DNA from: Rhodospirillaceae bacterium LM-1
GTDB lineage: Bacteria; Pseudomonadota; Alphaproteobacteria; Rhodospirillales; WMHbin7
Reading direction: 5' to 3'
Length of the DNA: 64,000 nucleotides
Assembly: GCA_902725215.1 (NCBI GenBank)
Contig: CACUVI010000023.1
Location: 186,803-250,802 of the forward strand
In this document: positions 24,617 to 32,015 of the stretch, piece after piece
Position numbering within the stretch: position 1 is the first letter of the stretch
Layout: the number at the start of each line of letters is the position of its first letter
Notes under the pieces: model-generated
Told to the model about the DNA's origin: nothing
Seen by the model: only the letters and a program-made list of their open reading frames with translations
Database searches by the model: none
Position numbers and translations under genes: made by a program

Positions 24617-24884
24617 AGGCCTTCCTTTCGCTTGGCGCGGCTCGACGCGCGCTGATGATGCGCCCCTCTCCATCTTCGTCATCGGGCCACGTATGCACCA
24701 CGAACAAAACGACATGGCTTGCGCTGCTGGGTTTGCCTACCGTCCGCCATCGGATTTCCGTTGTGCAGGGATCAAGAACGGAAAGGCTGAACGGGTCGCA
24801 CAAAGCCCTTTCCGCAAGATCGAAAGGGACGCCATGCTTTCGCAAATTGGCTTGTGCCTTGTTCCTATCCCACGTCCAGCGCAA
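24597..24884 (-). CDS. brnT: BrnT family ribonuclease toxin (TTG start)
   Basis: A 95-residue RelE-fold toxin with RWTWDRNKAQANLRKHGVPF at its start, matching the BrnT opening, and ISARRAAPSERKAYEEGQF at its end, matching the conserved RxAxxxERxxYE tail. The start is taken as TTG 24882-24884 with GGAG seven bases upstream. An in-frame ATG at 24923 is unlikely because it falls between a -35 TTGACT and a -10 TATACA on the same strand and lacks a ribosome site. BrnT toxins cleave RNA and are neutralised by BrnA. Confidence 0.85.
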   Translation of the reverse strand: MRWTWDRNKAQANLRKHGVPFDLAERALCDPFSLSVLDPCTTEIRWRTVGKPSSASHVVLFVVHTWPDDEDGEGRIISARRAAPSERKAYEEGQF

Positions 24885-24896
24885 AACCCTGCTCCG

Positions 24897-24920
24897 CGTA
24901 TCTACAAAACTGTATATACG
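24897..24920. promoter_or_regulatory. Imperfect palindrome at the brnTA promoter
   Basis: On the minus strand the arms are CGTATATAC and GTAGATACG, separated by AGTTTT, with one mismatch. The palindrome covers the -10 box, as expected of an autoregulatory BrnA operator. Confidence 0.6.
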
Positions 24921-24939
24921 CATCGAGGCCGAGAGTCAA
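24911..24939 (-). promoter_or_regulatory. Predicted brnTA promoter
   Basis: Minus strand: TTGACT (24939-24934), 17-base spacer, TATACA (24916-24911). The predicted transcript starts just upstream of the ribosome site for the TTG start of brnT. Confidence 0.65.
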
Positions 24940-25018
24940 GTTTTTTGATTGTGAAAGTGATGATACGCCCGCCCCGCGCGCCAAGCCCCAACCCATGTTC
25001 GTGGCGTGAGAAGTTGCA

Positions 25019-25078
25019 TGCAAAATCGACGGCATCGGCGCCATGGATTTGAAGTCCGAGTTCGTGAAGAAGGCCTAA
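25019..25078 (+). pseudogene. Detached 3' fragment of a phnA gene
   Basis: The 60 bases encode [19 protein letters not shown] and a stop, identical in protein to the end of the intact phnA gene, but no 5' part or start is attached. The seven base differences from 24251-24310 are all synonymous (including TAG to TAA). This copy was therefore part of a working gene before being cut off. It is either the displaced original end of phnA or the remnant of a second copy. Confidence 0.85.
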
Positions 25079-25116
25079 ATCTGGACTTTTCAGGGATTGA
25101 AAGCCAGAATCCCTCC

Positions 25117-25311
25117 ATGGCCGAGACTGCCCGCAAACTGGACGTCAACGAAGCCGAAGCCAAGACGAAGGCTTTGGCGGCTGCCGTGTCCGCAGCCCGT
25201 GCTGACCAGCGTGGCGTTCCTCATGCTAAGATGCGCGATTGGCTTCTGAAGGTGGCGTCGGGCGACGTCTCCATCCTGCGCGTCTGGCATGGAGCGCAGG
25301 AGCGGAGCTGA
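25117..25311 (+). CDS. Small antitoxin-like protein, partner absent
   Basis: A 64-residue hydrophilic helical protein starting at ATG 25117. The middle reads RADQRGVPHAKMRDWLLKVA, which resembles the C-terminal segments of small ribbon-helix-helix or other type II antitoxins. No toxin gene is adjacent, and the convergent nrdJ begins 7 bases later. It lies directly right of the phnA fragment. It could be an orphan antitoxin left by decay of a toxin-antitoxin pair or an unrelated small protein; function is not assigned. Confidence 0.5.
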   Translation: MAETARKLDVNEAEAKTKALAAAVSAARADQRGVPHAKMRDWLLKVASGDVSILRVWHGAQERS

Positions 25312-25317
25312 GGTGGC

Positions 25318-27657
25318 CTACCCGCACTTCGAGTATCCGCAACTGGTGCAGGTGTCGCAGCCTTCCTGTTTGATCAGCGAGGGCTGATTGCATTTCGGGC
25401 AATAGCGCATGCTGTGGGCGGAAGCGTTGGCGGCGGGCGGGCGATGGTCGTCGCCCTTGGCGAGATTGACCACCTTGCGCTCGGTTTCCGTCAGGTACAA
25501 AAGCTCGTCGGCGGGATTGGGCATGAAGCCGATCTCGATCAGATGGCGTTCGATCACCTCGCCGATGGCGGCCAGCAGCGACGGCACATAGCGCCCGCCC
25601 ACCCATTGGCCGCCCCTGGGGTCGAACACCGCCTTCAATTCCTCGACCACGAACGAGATGTCGCCGCCCCTGCGGAACACCGCCGAGATCATGCGCGTCA
25701 GCGCCACCGTCCAGGCGAAATGCTCCATGTTCTTCGAATTGATGAAAACCTCGAAGGGGCGCTCGCGCCCATCTTGGATGACGTCGTTGATGGTGATGTA
25801 CATGGCATGGTCGGAATCGGGCCAGCGCACCTTGTAGGTATGGCCCTTCAGCGTCTCGGGTCGGTCCAGGGGTTGGGTTAAGTGAACCACAGTGCTGCCG
25901 ATGTCAGCGGGCTTGTGCAGGGGTTTGCCCAGCGGCAATTCGGCCTGCGCGTCCTTCTTGCCGTCCTTCTTCACCAACACCGCGCCGGTGATGTCGTTGG
26001 GCCGATAGGTGGTGCAGCCCTTGCAGCCCAGGTCGTAGGCCTGCATGTACACGTCCTTGAAGGAATCGAACGAGATGTCTTCAGGCAGATTGATGGTTTT
26101 CGAGATCGAACTGTCGATGTAGGTCTGGATGCAGGCCTGCATCGCCACATGGTCGGCGGGCGACAGGCTCTCGGCATCGACGAAATAATCGGGCAGCGGC
26201 ATGTTCTCGCCTACCATGCGTCGATAGAGGCGATAGGCGTAGTCGCTGACTTCTTCTTCGCGTCTGGTGCCGTCCTGCATCAAGACGTTGCGCGAATAGG
26301 TGAAGGAGAAAACCGGTTCCAGACCCGACGAGACGTTGTCGGCGAACAGCGAAATGGTGCCGGTGGGGGCGATGCTGGTCAACAGCGCGTTGCGGATGCC
26401 GTGCTTGGCGATGGCTTCCTGCACGTCCTGGTCCAGCGATTGGATGGTTTCGCCGACCAGATAGTTGTCACGCTCGAACAAGGGGAAACTGCCCTTTTCG
26501 GCGGCCAGTTCGGTCGAGGCCAGATAGGCGGCGCGCCTGATGGCGGCCATCCAGCGCGAGGTCAGTTCAATCGAACGCTTGGCGCCATAGCGCGCCCGGC
26601 ACAAGATCAGGGCGTCGGCCAGACCCGTCACCCCCAGCCCGATGCGCCGTTTGCTGTGCGCCTCGTGGGCGTGCTGGGGCAGGGGATAGTTCGAAACCTC
26701 GATCACATTGTCCATCATGCGAACGGCGACGCGCACCAAGCCGTCCAGCTTCGCCATGTCGATGAAGGCGTCTTCGGTGAAGGGCTTTTCGACCAGCTTG
26801 GCCAGATTGACCGATCCCAGCAGGCAGACGCCATAGGGCGGCAAGGGCTGCTCGCCGCAGGGATTGGTGGCGTGGATGGTCTCGCAATAATGCAGGTTGT
26901 TGAGGCGGTTGATGCGGTCGATGAAGATCACGCCCGGCTCGGCATAGGCGTAGGTGGCGTGCATGATCTTGTCCCACAGCTCGCGCGCGGGCAGGCTTTT
27001 ATAAACAGTGCCCCCGAACTGCAGCTGCCAATGACCGTCTTCCTTCACGGCCTGCATGAAGGCGTCGCTGACCAGGACCGACAGGTTGAACATGCGCAAG
27101 CGACCCGGCTCGCGCTTGGCCTCGATGAAGGCCTCGATGTCGGGATGGTCGCAGCGCATGGTGGCCATCATGGCCCCACGGCGCGATCCGGCGCTCATGA
27201 TGGTGCGGCACATGGCGTCCCAGACGTCCATGAAACTGAGGGGGCCTGAAGCGTCGGCGCCCACGCCCTTGACGGGCGCTCCCTTGGGACGCAGGGTCGA
27301 GAAATCGTAGCCGATGCCGCCGCCCTGCTGCATGGTGACGGCGGCTTCCTTCAACTGTTCGAAGATGCCCGCCATGTCGTCGGGGATGTCGCCCATGACG
27401 AAACAATTGAACAGCGTCACCTTGCGGTTGGCGCCAGCGCCCGAGACGATGCGCCCGGCAGGCAGGAACTTGAACCCCTCAAGCGCCTCGTAGAACCGAT
27501 CTTCCCACAGGGCGGGGTCTTGCTCGGCGGCAGACAGGCTTTTCGCGATGCGCCGCCAGCTATCCTCGACCGTGCGGTCGATGGCTTGTCCGCCTTCGCC
27601 CTTCAGGCGGTATTTCATGTCCCAGATCTGTTGCGAAATGGGTGCCAGCTGCGTCAT
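25318..27657 (-). CDS. nrdJ: Adenosylcobalamin-dependent (class II) ribonucleotide reductase
   Basis: A 779-residue enzyme that reduces ribonucleotides using adenosylcobalamin, independent of oxygen. The barrel motifs are LFNCFVMGDIPDDM, GGGIGYDFSTLRPKG and the active-site NPCGEQPLPPYGVCLLGSVN. The C-terminal ribbon CPKCNQ, CDTCTSCGYSKC carries cysteines likely to bind zinc or shuttle reducing equivalents. The ATG at 27657 has GGGGA just upstream; an in-frame TTG at 27678 would add seven residues. The gene needs cobalamin from elsewhere. Its upstream region carries a group of DnaA-box sequences. Confidence 0.94.
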   Translation of the reverse strand: MTQLAPISQQIWDMKYRLKGEGGQAIDRTVEDSWRRIAKSLSAAEQDPALWEDRFYEALEGFKFLPAGRIVSGAGANRKVTLFNCFVMGDIPDDMAGIFEQLKEAAVTMQQGGGIGYDFSTLRPKGAPVKGVGADASGPLSFMDVWDAMCRTIMSAGSRRGAMMATMRCDHPDIEAFIEAKREPGRLRMFNLSVLVSDAFMQAVKEDGHWQLQFGGTVYKSLPARELWDKIMHATYAYAEPGVIFIDRINRLNNLHYCETIHATNPCGEQPLPPYGVCLLGSVNLAKLVEKPFTEDAFIDMAKLDGLVRVAVRMMDNVIEVSNYPLPQHAHEAHSKRRIGLGVTGLADALILCRARYGAKRSIELTSRWMAAIRRAAYLASTELAAEKGSFPLFERDNYLVGETIQSLDQDVQEAIAKHGIRNALLTSIAPTGTISLFADNVSSGLEPVFSFTYSRNVLMQDGTRREEEVSDYAYRLYRRMVGENMPLPDYFVDAESLSPADHVAMQACIQTYIDSSISKTINLPEDISFDSFKDVYMQAYDLGCKGCTTYRPNDITGAVLVKKDGKKDAQAELPLGKPLHKPADIGSTVVHLTQPLDRPETLKGHTYKVRWPDSDHAMYITINDVIQDGRERPFEVFINSKNMEHFAWTVALTRMISAVFRRGGDISFVVEELKAVFDPRGGQWVGGRYVPSLLAAIGEVIERHLIEIGFMPNPADELLYLTETERKVVNLAKGDDHRPPAANASAHSMRYCPKCNQPSLIKQEGCDTCTSCGYSKCG

Positions 27658-27819
27658 CGGTGTCCCCAATGCGTTCAAAACAAGGTTCGTCCCCAGGAAG
27701 AGGGGGAAGACTAGGCCTTGACCTTCCCGGCTTCAAGAACGGGGACGGGTTGATCACCGCGTTACACAGAAGCAGGTCTGAACAGAAGAACCACACCCAG
27801 CTTCCCCGTTATCCCTGCC

Positions 27820-27895
27820 TGTGGATAAGGGAGCGCGAAGATTAGCAGATTTTCCACAAATGTTCCACAGGCGTTTTTGATAAGTCTGTGGATGG
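27820..27895. promoter_or_regulatory. Cluster of DnaA-box sequences upstream of nrdJ
   Basis: A perfect box (TGTGGATAA, complement of TTATCCACA) is at 27820-27828 and TTTTCCACA (fits TTWTNCACA) at 27850-27858. TGTTCCACA at 27861-27869 has one mismatch, and TGTGGATGG at 27887-27895 has two. The first also forms an inverted repeat TTATCC/GGATAA spanning 27809-27828. The gap between nrdJ and plsC holds no other feature. Confidence 0.6.
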
Positions 27896-27902
27896 ACTGG
27901 AT

Positions 27903-28619
27903 TTACCCTGCTTCGCCAAGGCGCTGGCAGGCGGTTTCGATCCGTTCCTTCAAGGTGGCAAGGAACTGGCGGCGGTCCATGCCCGGCTCTATGGGATCAA
28001 GCACTTCCAGAACAATCCGGCCAGGACGCTTCATGAAGCCCTTCCTGCGCCAATACAGGCCTGAATTTAGCGCCACCGGCACCACCGGCACTTTGAGGTC
28101 TGCATACAAGGCGGCGATGCCGGGATGATAGGGCATCGAATCGCCCGGCGCAGTGCGCGTCCCTTCAGGGAAAACGATGGGGACCGAGCCGCGCGCCAAG
28201 GCGTTCTGGGCTTCTTTCAGCATTTTCTTGAGGGCACTAGCGCCTGCGCTGCGATCAATCGCGATCATGCCGTGATGGGCCAAGTACCAGCCGAACAGGG
28301 GGATGTTCAGCAGTTCCTTCTTCAAAATGAAGGCGGGATCGGGCAGAAGAATGTGGAAAATCAGGGTGTCCCAGGCAGACTGATGCTTGGCGGCGATCAG
28401 GAAGGGGCCGGGCGGCAGGCGCTCCAACCCCCTGAATTCGTGGGAAAGCCCGGCCACCCATTTCAAGAAAAACAACATCAGGCGAACCCAGACCCTGGCC
28501 CCGGCCACCATCGCCTTCCTGGGCAGGAGCAGGAAGGGCAGATAAAGCAGCGACAGAATGGTGGTCAGGCCAAAGAACAGGATATTGAAGGCAAAGGAGC
28601 GCAGAGCGGTCACGGTCAT
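27903..28619 (-). CDS. plsC: 1-acyl-sn-glycerol-3-phosphate acyltransferase
   Basis: A 238-residue membrane-associated acyltransferase that makes phosphatidic acid. One hydrophobic segment lies at about 8-30. The catalytic box is AKHQSAWDTLIF (HX4D pattern HQSAWD), and the glycerophosphate-binding motif is VFPEGTRT. The ATG at 28619 overlaps the ydcF-like stop as ATGA; codons further upstream belong to that gene in another frame. It closes the ftsE-ftsX-ydcF-plsC operon. Confidence 0.92.
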   Translation of the reverse strand: MTVTALRSFAFNILFFGLTTILSLLYLPFLLLPRKAMVAGARVWVRLMLFFLKWVAGLSHEFRGLERLPPGPFLIAAKHQSAWDTLIFHILLPDPAFILKKELLNIPLFGWYLAHHGMIAIDRSAGASALKKMLKEAQNALARGSVPIVFPEGTRTAPGDSMPYHPGIAALYADLKVPVVPVALNSGLYWRRKGFMKRPGRIVLEVLDPIEPGMDRRQFLATLKERIETACQRLGEAG

Positions 28620-29209
28620 CCCTCGAGTAAGATGCGCAGTCGGGCCACGAGATACTTGGTATATTCCGAGGCGATCAAGACAAAAGTGCCCGGATTGCGC
28701 CACCAAGCCCCGGCCTTCACATGTTCCGGAAAGACGGGGTTGGGCACGATCCGCGCCTGGGGCAGGGCGGCCTTCAATTCGGCCAAGGCCCTGGGCATAT
28801 GGTAATTGCCGGTCACCAGACGCAGCGAGTCGAACTGCTCCGACCGCATCCAGGCTGCCGTTTCCTGCGCGTTGCCGATGGTGTTGTCGGCTGAATAACC
28901 AAGCACGATGCAGCATTCCAGCGCGTCGGGGGCATGACGCGACAATTTGACCAGTTCGCGCACGTCCACGCCGCGATAGACCCCGGAAACGAACAGTTTT
29001 CTGCCCAATTGCCGTTCTAGAAGGTCAAGACCGGCGGCCAATCTTTCGCTGCCGCCAGTCAGCACCACGATGGCGTCGGTTTTGCTGTCCTGATCGTCGA
29101 TGCCCAGCGGCACCGATTGGGCAAAGCCGACCAGACCGGCCAGCCAGATCAGGGCCAGGGCTGCGGGAGGAAGGATGAAGGGCAGAAACCTTCGCAAAGG
29201 CTGGGTCAT
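28616..29209 (-). CDS. YdcF/DUF218 family envelope protein
   Basis: A 197-residue protein with one N-terminal membrane helix (10-33) and a DUF218 domain. Motifs are DAIVVLTGGSERLAAGLDLL, SADNTIGNAQETAAWM and LVTGNYHMPRALAEL, like SanA/ElyC/YdcF. Relatives act in cell-envelope integrity and lipid carrier metabolism, though no reaction is established. The ATG at 29209 overlaps ftsX and its stop overlaps plsC (both ATGA), which supports an envelope-synthesis role during division. Confidence 0.85.
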   Translation of the reverse strand: MTQPLRRFLPFILPPAALALIWLAGLVGFAQSVPLGIDDQDSKTDAIVVLTGGSERLAAGLDLLERQLGRKLFVSGVYRGVDVRELVKLSRHAPDALECCIVLGYSADNTIGNAQETAAWMRSEQFDSLRLVTGNYHMPRALAELKAALPQARIVPNPVFPEHVKAGAWWRNPGTFVLIASEYTKYLVARLRILLEG

Positions 29210-30105
29210 GTCATGCGAGCCAGGGCGCGGTGGACGGCTAGGCGGGCGGTCAGCGTGGCGATCCAGGCGGCGGCCAGGGGCAAAAGCGCCAAGGCGGCCC
29301 AATGGCCCAGCCCCAGCCAGACTTCCGGCAGGATGCCGCCTTCCAAGGAACGGGCCATGTAGCCCAGGCCCGCCAGGGCGCCAATCCCCAGCCCCAGTCC
29401 GGCAATGCCGCCCTTCAGGCCCATATAAAAGGTGCGCCTGGCGAATTGGCGGGCGATGTAATCATCCTGGGCGCCGATCAGGTGCAGGACTTCAATGACC
29501 TGATGGTGGATGGCCATGCCGGTGCGGGTGGCGAAAATGACGGTGGCCGATGTGGTTATGCCGACCAGCGCCAGAACCAGCATGGACAGCGCCTCGACCG
29601 AGCGCGACAGGCGCAGCAAGCGCCCCAGCCAGACGCGATGATCTTCAACCGTTGTGCCGGGCTGCACGGCTTCCAGCTTGGCGGCCAGCGTTTTCACGTC
29701 GATAGTGACGAAGGGATCGCTGGTCACGTCGATCAGTCGCGGCAAGGGCAACTCGCCGATCAGGTCGGCCGATCCCAGCCAGGGTTCCAAAAGAGCTACG
29801 ATCCGGTCGCGGGGCAGGGGTTGGGCTTGCAGAATGCCCGGCGTTTCCGCCAGCACGTTCAAGATCGCCTCGACCTTGGCATGGCTGCGCGCCTCGGCTT
29901 CTGGGCCGCTGGCCACGATGGGAATCTGCACGGTCAGCGTGCCCCGGATGTCTCGTTCCCAGCGCGCCGTCAGGCCATGCAGAATCATCAGGCCCGAAAG
30001 CGCCAGTACGGCCAGGAACACCATGAGGGCAACCAGTAAGGGCACGAAGCGCGACGACGCATCGCGCTGGGTGGGCAGGTCTGAACGACGGCTGATCAGG
30101 GCCAT
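29206..30105 (-). CDS. ftsX: FtsX, cell-division ABC transporter permease subunit
   Basis: A 299-residue protein with an N-terminal cytoplasmic tail, TM1 at about 21-44, a large periplasmic domain (about 45-170) and three C-terminal helices (about 175-200, 225-250, 265-288). This is the FtsX topology. In E. coli FtsEX activates murein hydrolases through periplasmic EnvC. It starts three bases after ftsE and overlaps ydcF by ATGA. The sequence is only weakly conserved, so identification rests on topology and position. Confidence 0.88.
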   Translation of the reverse strand: MALISRRSDLPTQRDASSRFVPLLVALMVFLAVLALSGLMILHGLTARWERDIRGTLTVQIPIVASGPEAEARSHAKVEAILNVLAETPGILQAQPLPRDRIVALLEPWLGSADLIGELPLPRLIDVTSDPFVTIDVKTLAAKLEAVQPGTTVEDHRVWLGRLLRLSRSVEALSMLVLALVGITTSATVIFATRTGMAIHHQVIEVLHLIGAQDDYIARQFARRTFYMGLKGGIAGLGLGIGALAGLGYMARSLEGGILPEVWLGLGHWAALALLPLAAAWIATLTARLAVHRALARMT

Positions 30106-30108
30106 GCG

Positions 30109-30816
30109 TCAGGCTCCCTTCAGGGGGGGCGGGTCGATCAGGCGACCGCGCTCGAGATGCAGGCGGGAATGAGGGAAATTGCGCAGCAGGCCCTCATTGT
30201 GGGTGGCGATGACCACAGTGGTGCCCAGCTTGTTCAATTCCTCGAACAGATAGATCAGGCGGGTCGCCAACGAATCATCGACATTGCCCGTCGGTTCGTC
30301 GGCCAGAAGCAAATCGGGTCTGGCGATTACCGCCCTGGCGATGGCGACCCGCTGCTTCTGTCCGCCCGACAATACGGGCGGCTTGGCGTTCAAATGGTCC
30401 GCCAACCCCACCCAAGACAGAAGTTCCGGGACATGTTTCTTGATTTCCGCCTCGGAAACGCCTGAAACGCGTAGGGGCAGAGCCACATTGTCCATCGCCG
30501 ACATGTGGTCGAGCAGATGAAAATCCTGAAAGACCACGCCGACTCGCCTGCGAAGTGCTGGCAGCTTGTCGCGCGGCACGGTCGCCACATCCTGGCCGAA
30601 CAGGGTCACCAGCCCGCGGGTCGGCCTTTGTCCCAGATACATCAGGCGCAAGAGCGACGATTTGCCAGCGCCCGACGCGCCGGTCAGGAAGTGGAACGAG
30701 CCGGGTTTCAGGGCAAAGGTGATGTCTTCAAGCACTTCTGGGCGTTGGCCATATCGCAGACCAACGCTTTCAAAGCGGATGACATGTTCGGGTCCTGTGG
30801 ATAATTTGCGGCTCAC
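30109..30816 (-). CDS. ftsE: FtsE, cell-division ABC transporter ATPase
   Basis: A 235-residue ATPase. Walker A is [13 protein letters not shown], the Q-loop [12 protein letters not shown], the ABC signature [14 protein letters not shown], Walker [13 protein letters not shown] and the H-loop ATHNEG. The start is a GTG at 30814-30816 preceded by GGGAGTAGGG; the 23 codons upstream of it have no similarity. A perfect DnaA-box sequence (30796-30804) lies within the first codons. It shares a 152-base divergent gap with the zinc-ribbon gene. Confidence 0.92.
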   Translation of the reverse strand: MSRKLSTGPEHVIRFESVGLRYGQRPEVLEDITFALKPGSFHFLTGASGAGKSSLLRLMYLGQRPTRGLVTLFGQDVATVPRDKLPALRRRVGVVFQDFHLLDHMSAMDNVALPLRVSGVSEAEIKKHVPELLSWVGLADHLNAKPPVLSGGQKQRVAIARAVIARPDLLLADEPTGNVDDSLATRLIYLFEELNKLGTTVVIATHNEGLLRNFPHSRLHLERGRLIDPPPLKGA

Positions 30817-30968
30817 GCACCCTACTCCCTCGACTTTGACAAGATGACACGGCCCATTGGGTCTCGTCCAGGGTTGGGCATACATGATATCGTAGGTCGG
30901 TGGGTTTTCCGGGCTTGTCTCGGGACTTCACACGCCCTATAAGGAATGACAGGGAATCAAGAGCACGC

Positions 30969-31952
30969 ATGATCATCACTTGTCCGGCCTGTTCCGCGCG
31001 TTTTAACGTGGCAGATCATCTGATCGGCACCACGGGCCGCTCTGTGCGCTGCGCCAAATGCGGCCATAAGTGGCATCAGATGCCCGAGGGCATGGAGGGC
31101 ATGGCCCCGCCGCCAGCTCCGCCAGCCCCTCCCACGCCGAAACGCCCCGCACCCGTGGCGCAGCCAGCACCCCGTCCGGCCCCGATGAAGGGGCAAATGC
31201 CGTCTCCGCTGCCGAAATTGGGTGATATCCCGCTTGAAATGCCCGCGCAGGGCCATGTTCCATTGCCCAGCATGGATGGCGCCGAAGATGACGTCGATTT
31301 GTCGGCCGCCCTTGACCGGGTGGCGGGCGTGGTTGCCCAGGCCGACGCGCAGCACGCGTTCGAATCGGTGGGATCCAAGAAATCTTCCGGCGGCGAGTCG
31401 TCCGGCCAGGATCTGCCCGACGATTTCGACTTCGGCGATGCCGAGCCGATCCCCGAAGTTTTTTCCAAGGCCTCGTCGCCTGCCAAGCAGCCGGGAAAAA
31501 GGGGCCTGTTCGGCGGACTGATCATCCTGCTGGCCTTTATCTTGTTCCTGGGCGGTCTGGCCGCCGGGGCCTATTTCCTGCGCAGTCAGATTGTCGAACT
31601 GTGGCCCGACGCCGCGGTCTTCTACGAAGAGTTGGGCATCGAGGCCGAAGCCCTGGGGTCCGGCCTTAAGTTCCGCAACGTCACCAGCGAACGGGTGATG
31701 GAAAACAATGTCGAGATTTTGGTAGTGCGCGGCGTCATCGCGAATGTCTCGGACAAAACCCGCGATCTGCCCCTGGTGAAACTGTCGCTCTATGACAGCG
31801 CCAATCTGGTGGTGCAGGAAAAGATCATGCCGCCGCCTGAACGCACTTTGGCGGCCAATGAAATTGCGGGTTTCAAGGTCAATGTCGAAAGTCCGGCGGC
31901 TGCCGCCAGACGATTCGAGGTCACTTTCGCGCCCCGACCCGGGCAGGAGTGA
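30969..31952 (+). CDS. MJ0042-type zinc-ribbon protein with DUF3426 C-terminus
   Basis: A 327-residue protein. The N-terminal zinc ribbon has CPACSARFN and CAKCGHKWH (four cysteines). A proline-rich linker (about 48-80) and an acidic stretch lead to one membrane helix near 180-205 (GLIILLAFILFLGGLAAGAY), and the C-terminal domain (ENNVEILVVRGVIANVS) matches DUF3426. The family is common beside ftsE in alphaproteobacteria, divergently arranged as here. Topology predicts zinc ribbon in the cytoplasm and DUF3426 in the periplasm. Function is unknown. Confidence 0.85.
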   Translation: MIITCPACSARFNVADHLIGTTGRSVRCAKCGHKWHQMPEGMEGMAPPPAPPAPPTPKRPAPVAQPAPRPAPMKGQMPSPLPKLGDIPLEMPAQGHVPLPSMDGAEDDVDLSAALDRVAGVVAQADAQHAFESVGSKKSSGGESSGQDLPDDFDFGDAEPIPEVFSKASSPAKQPGKRGLFGGLIILLAFILFLGGLAAGAYFLRSQIVELWPDAAVFYEELGIEAEALGSGLKFRNVTSERVMENNVEILVVRGVIANVSDKTRDLPLVKLSLYDSANLVVQEKIMPPPERTLAANEIAGFKVNVESPAAAARRFEVTFAPRPGQE

Positions 31953-32015
31953 CGCCCTCTTCCTCTTGGACCGAACCGGCGCTATCCTTTCCAGGAGTTA
32001 AGAGGGGAGGATGCG

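Noticed and set aside
24897-25016. Insertion sequence ends around brnTA
   Set aside because: No terminal inverted repeats, transposase fragment or short target duplication were found; the long phnA-end repeat explains the borders better.
25882-27249. A 455-codon plus-strand open frame over nrdJ
   Set aside because: Histidine/glutamine/glycine-rich antisense product of a certain gene.
27809-27895. Replication origin at the DnaA-box cluster
   Set aside because: Only a few boxes in a short gap, no strong AT-rich unwinding region, and no origin-associated genes beside it; promoter control of nrdJ is simpler.
27658-27902. Cobalamin riboswitch before nrdJ
   Set aside because: I looked for a B12-box-like element and the expected long structured leader on the minus strand and saw neither.
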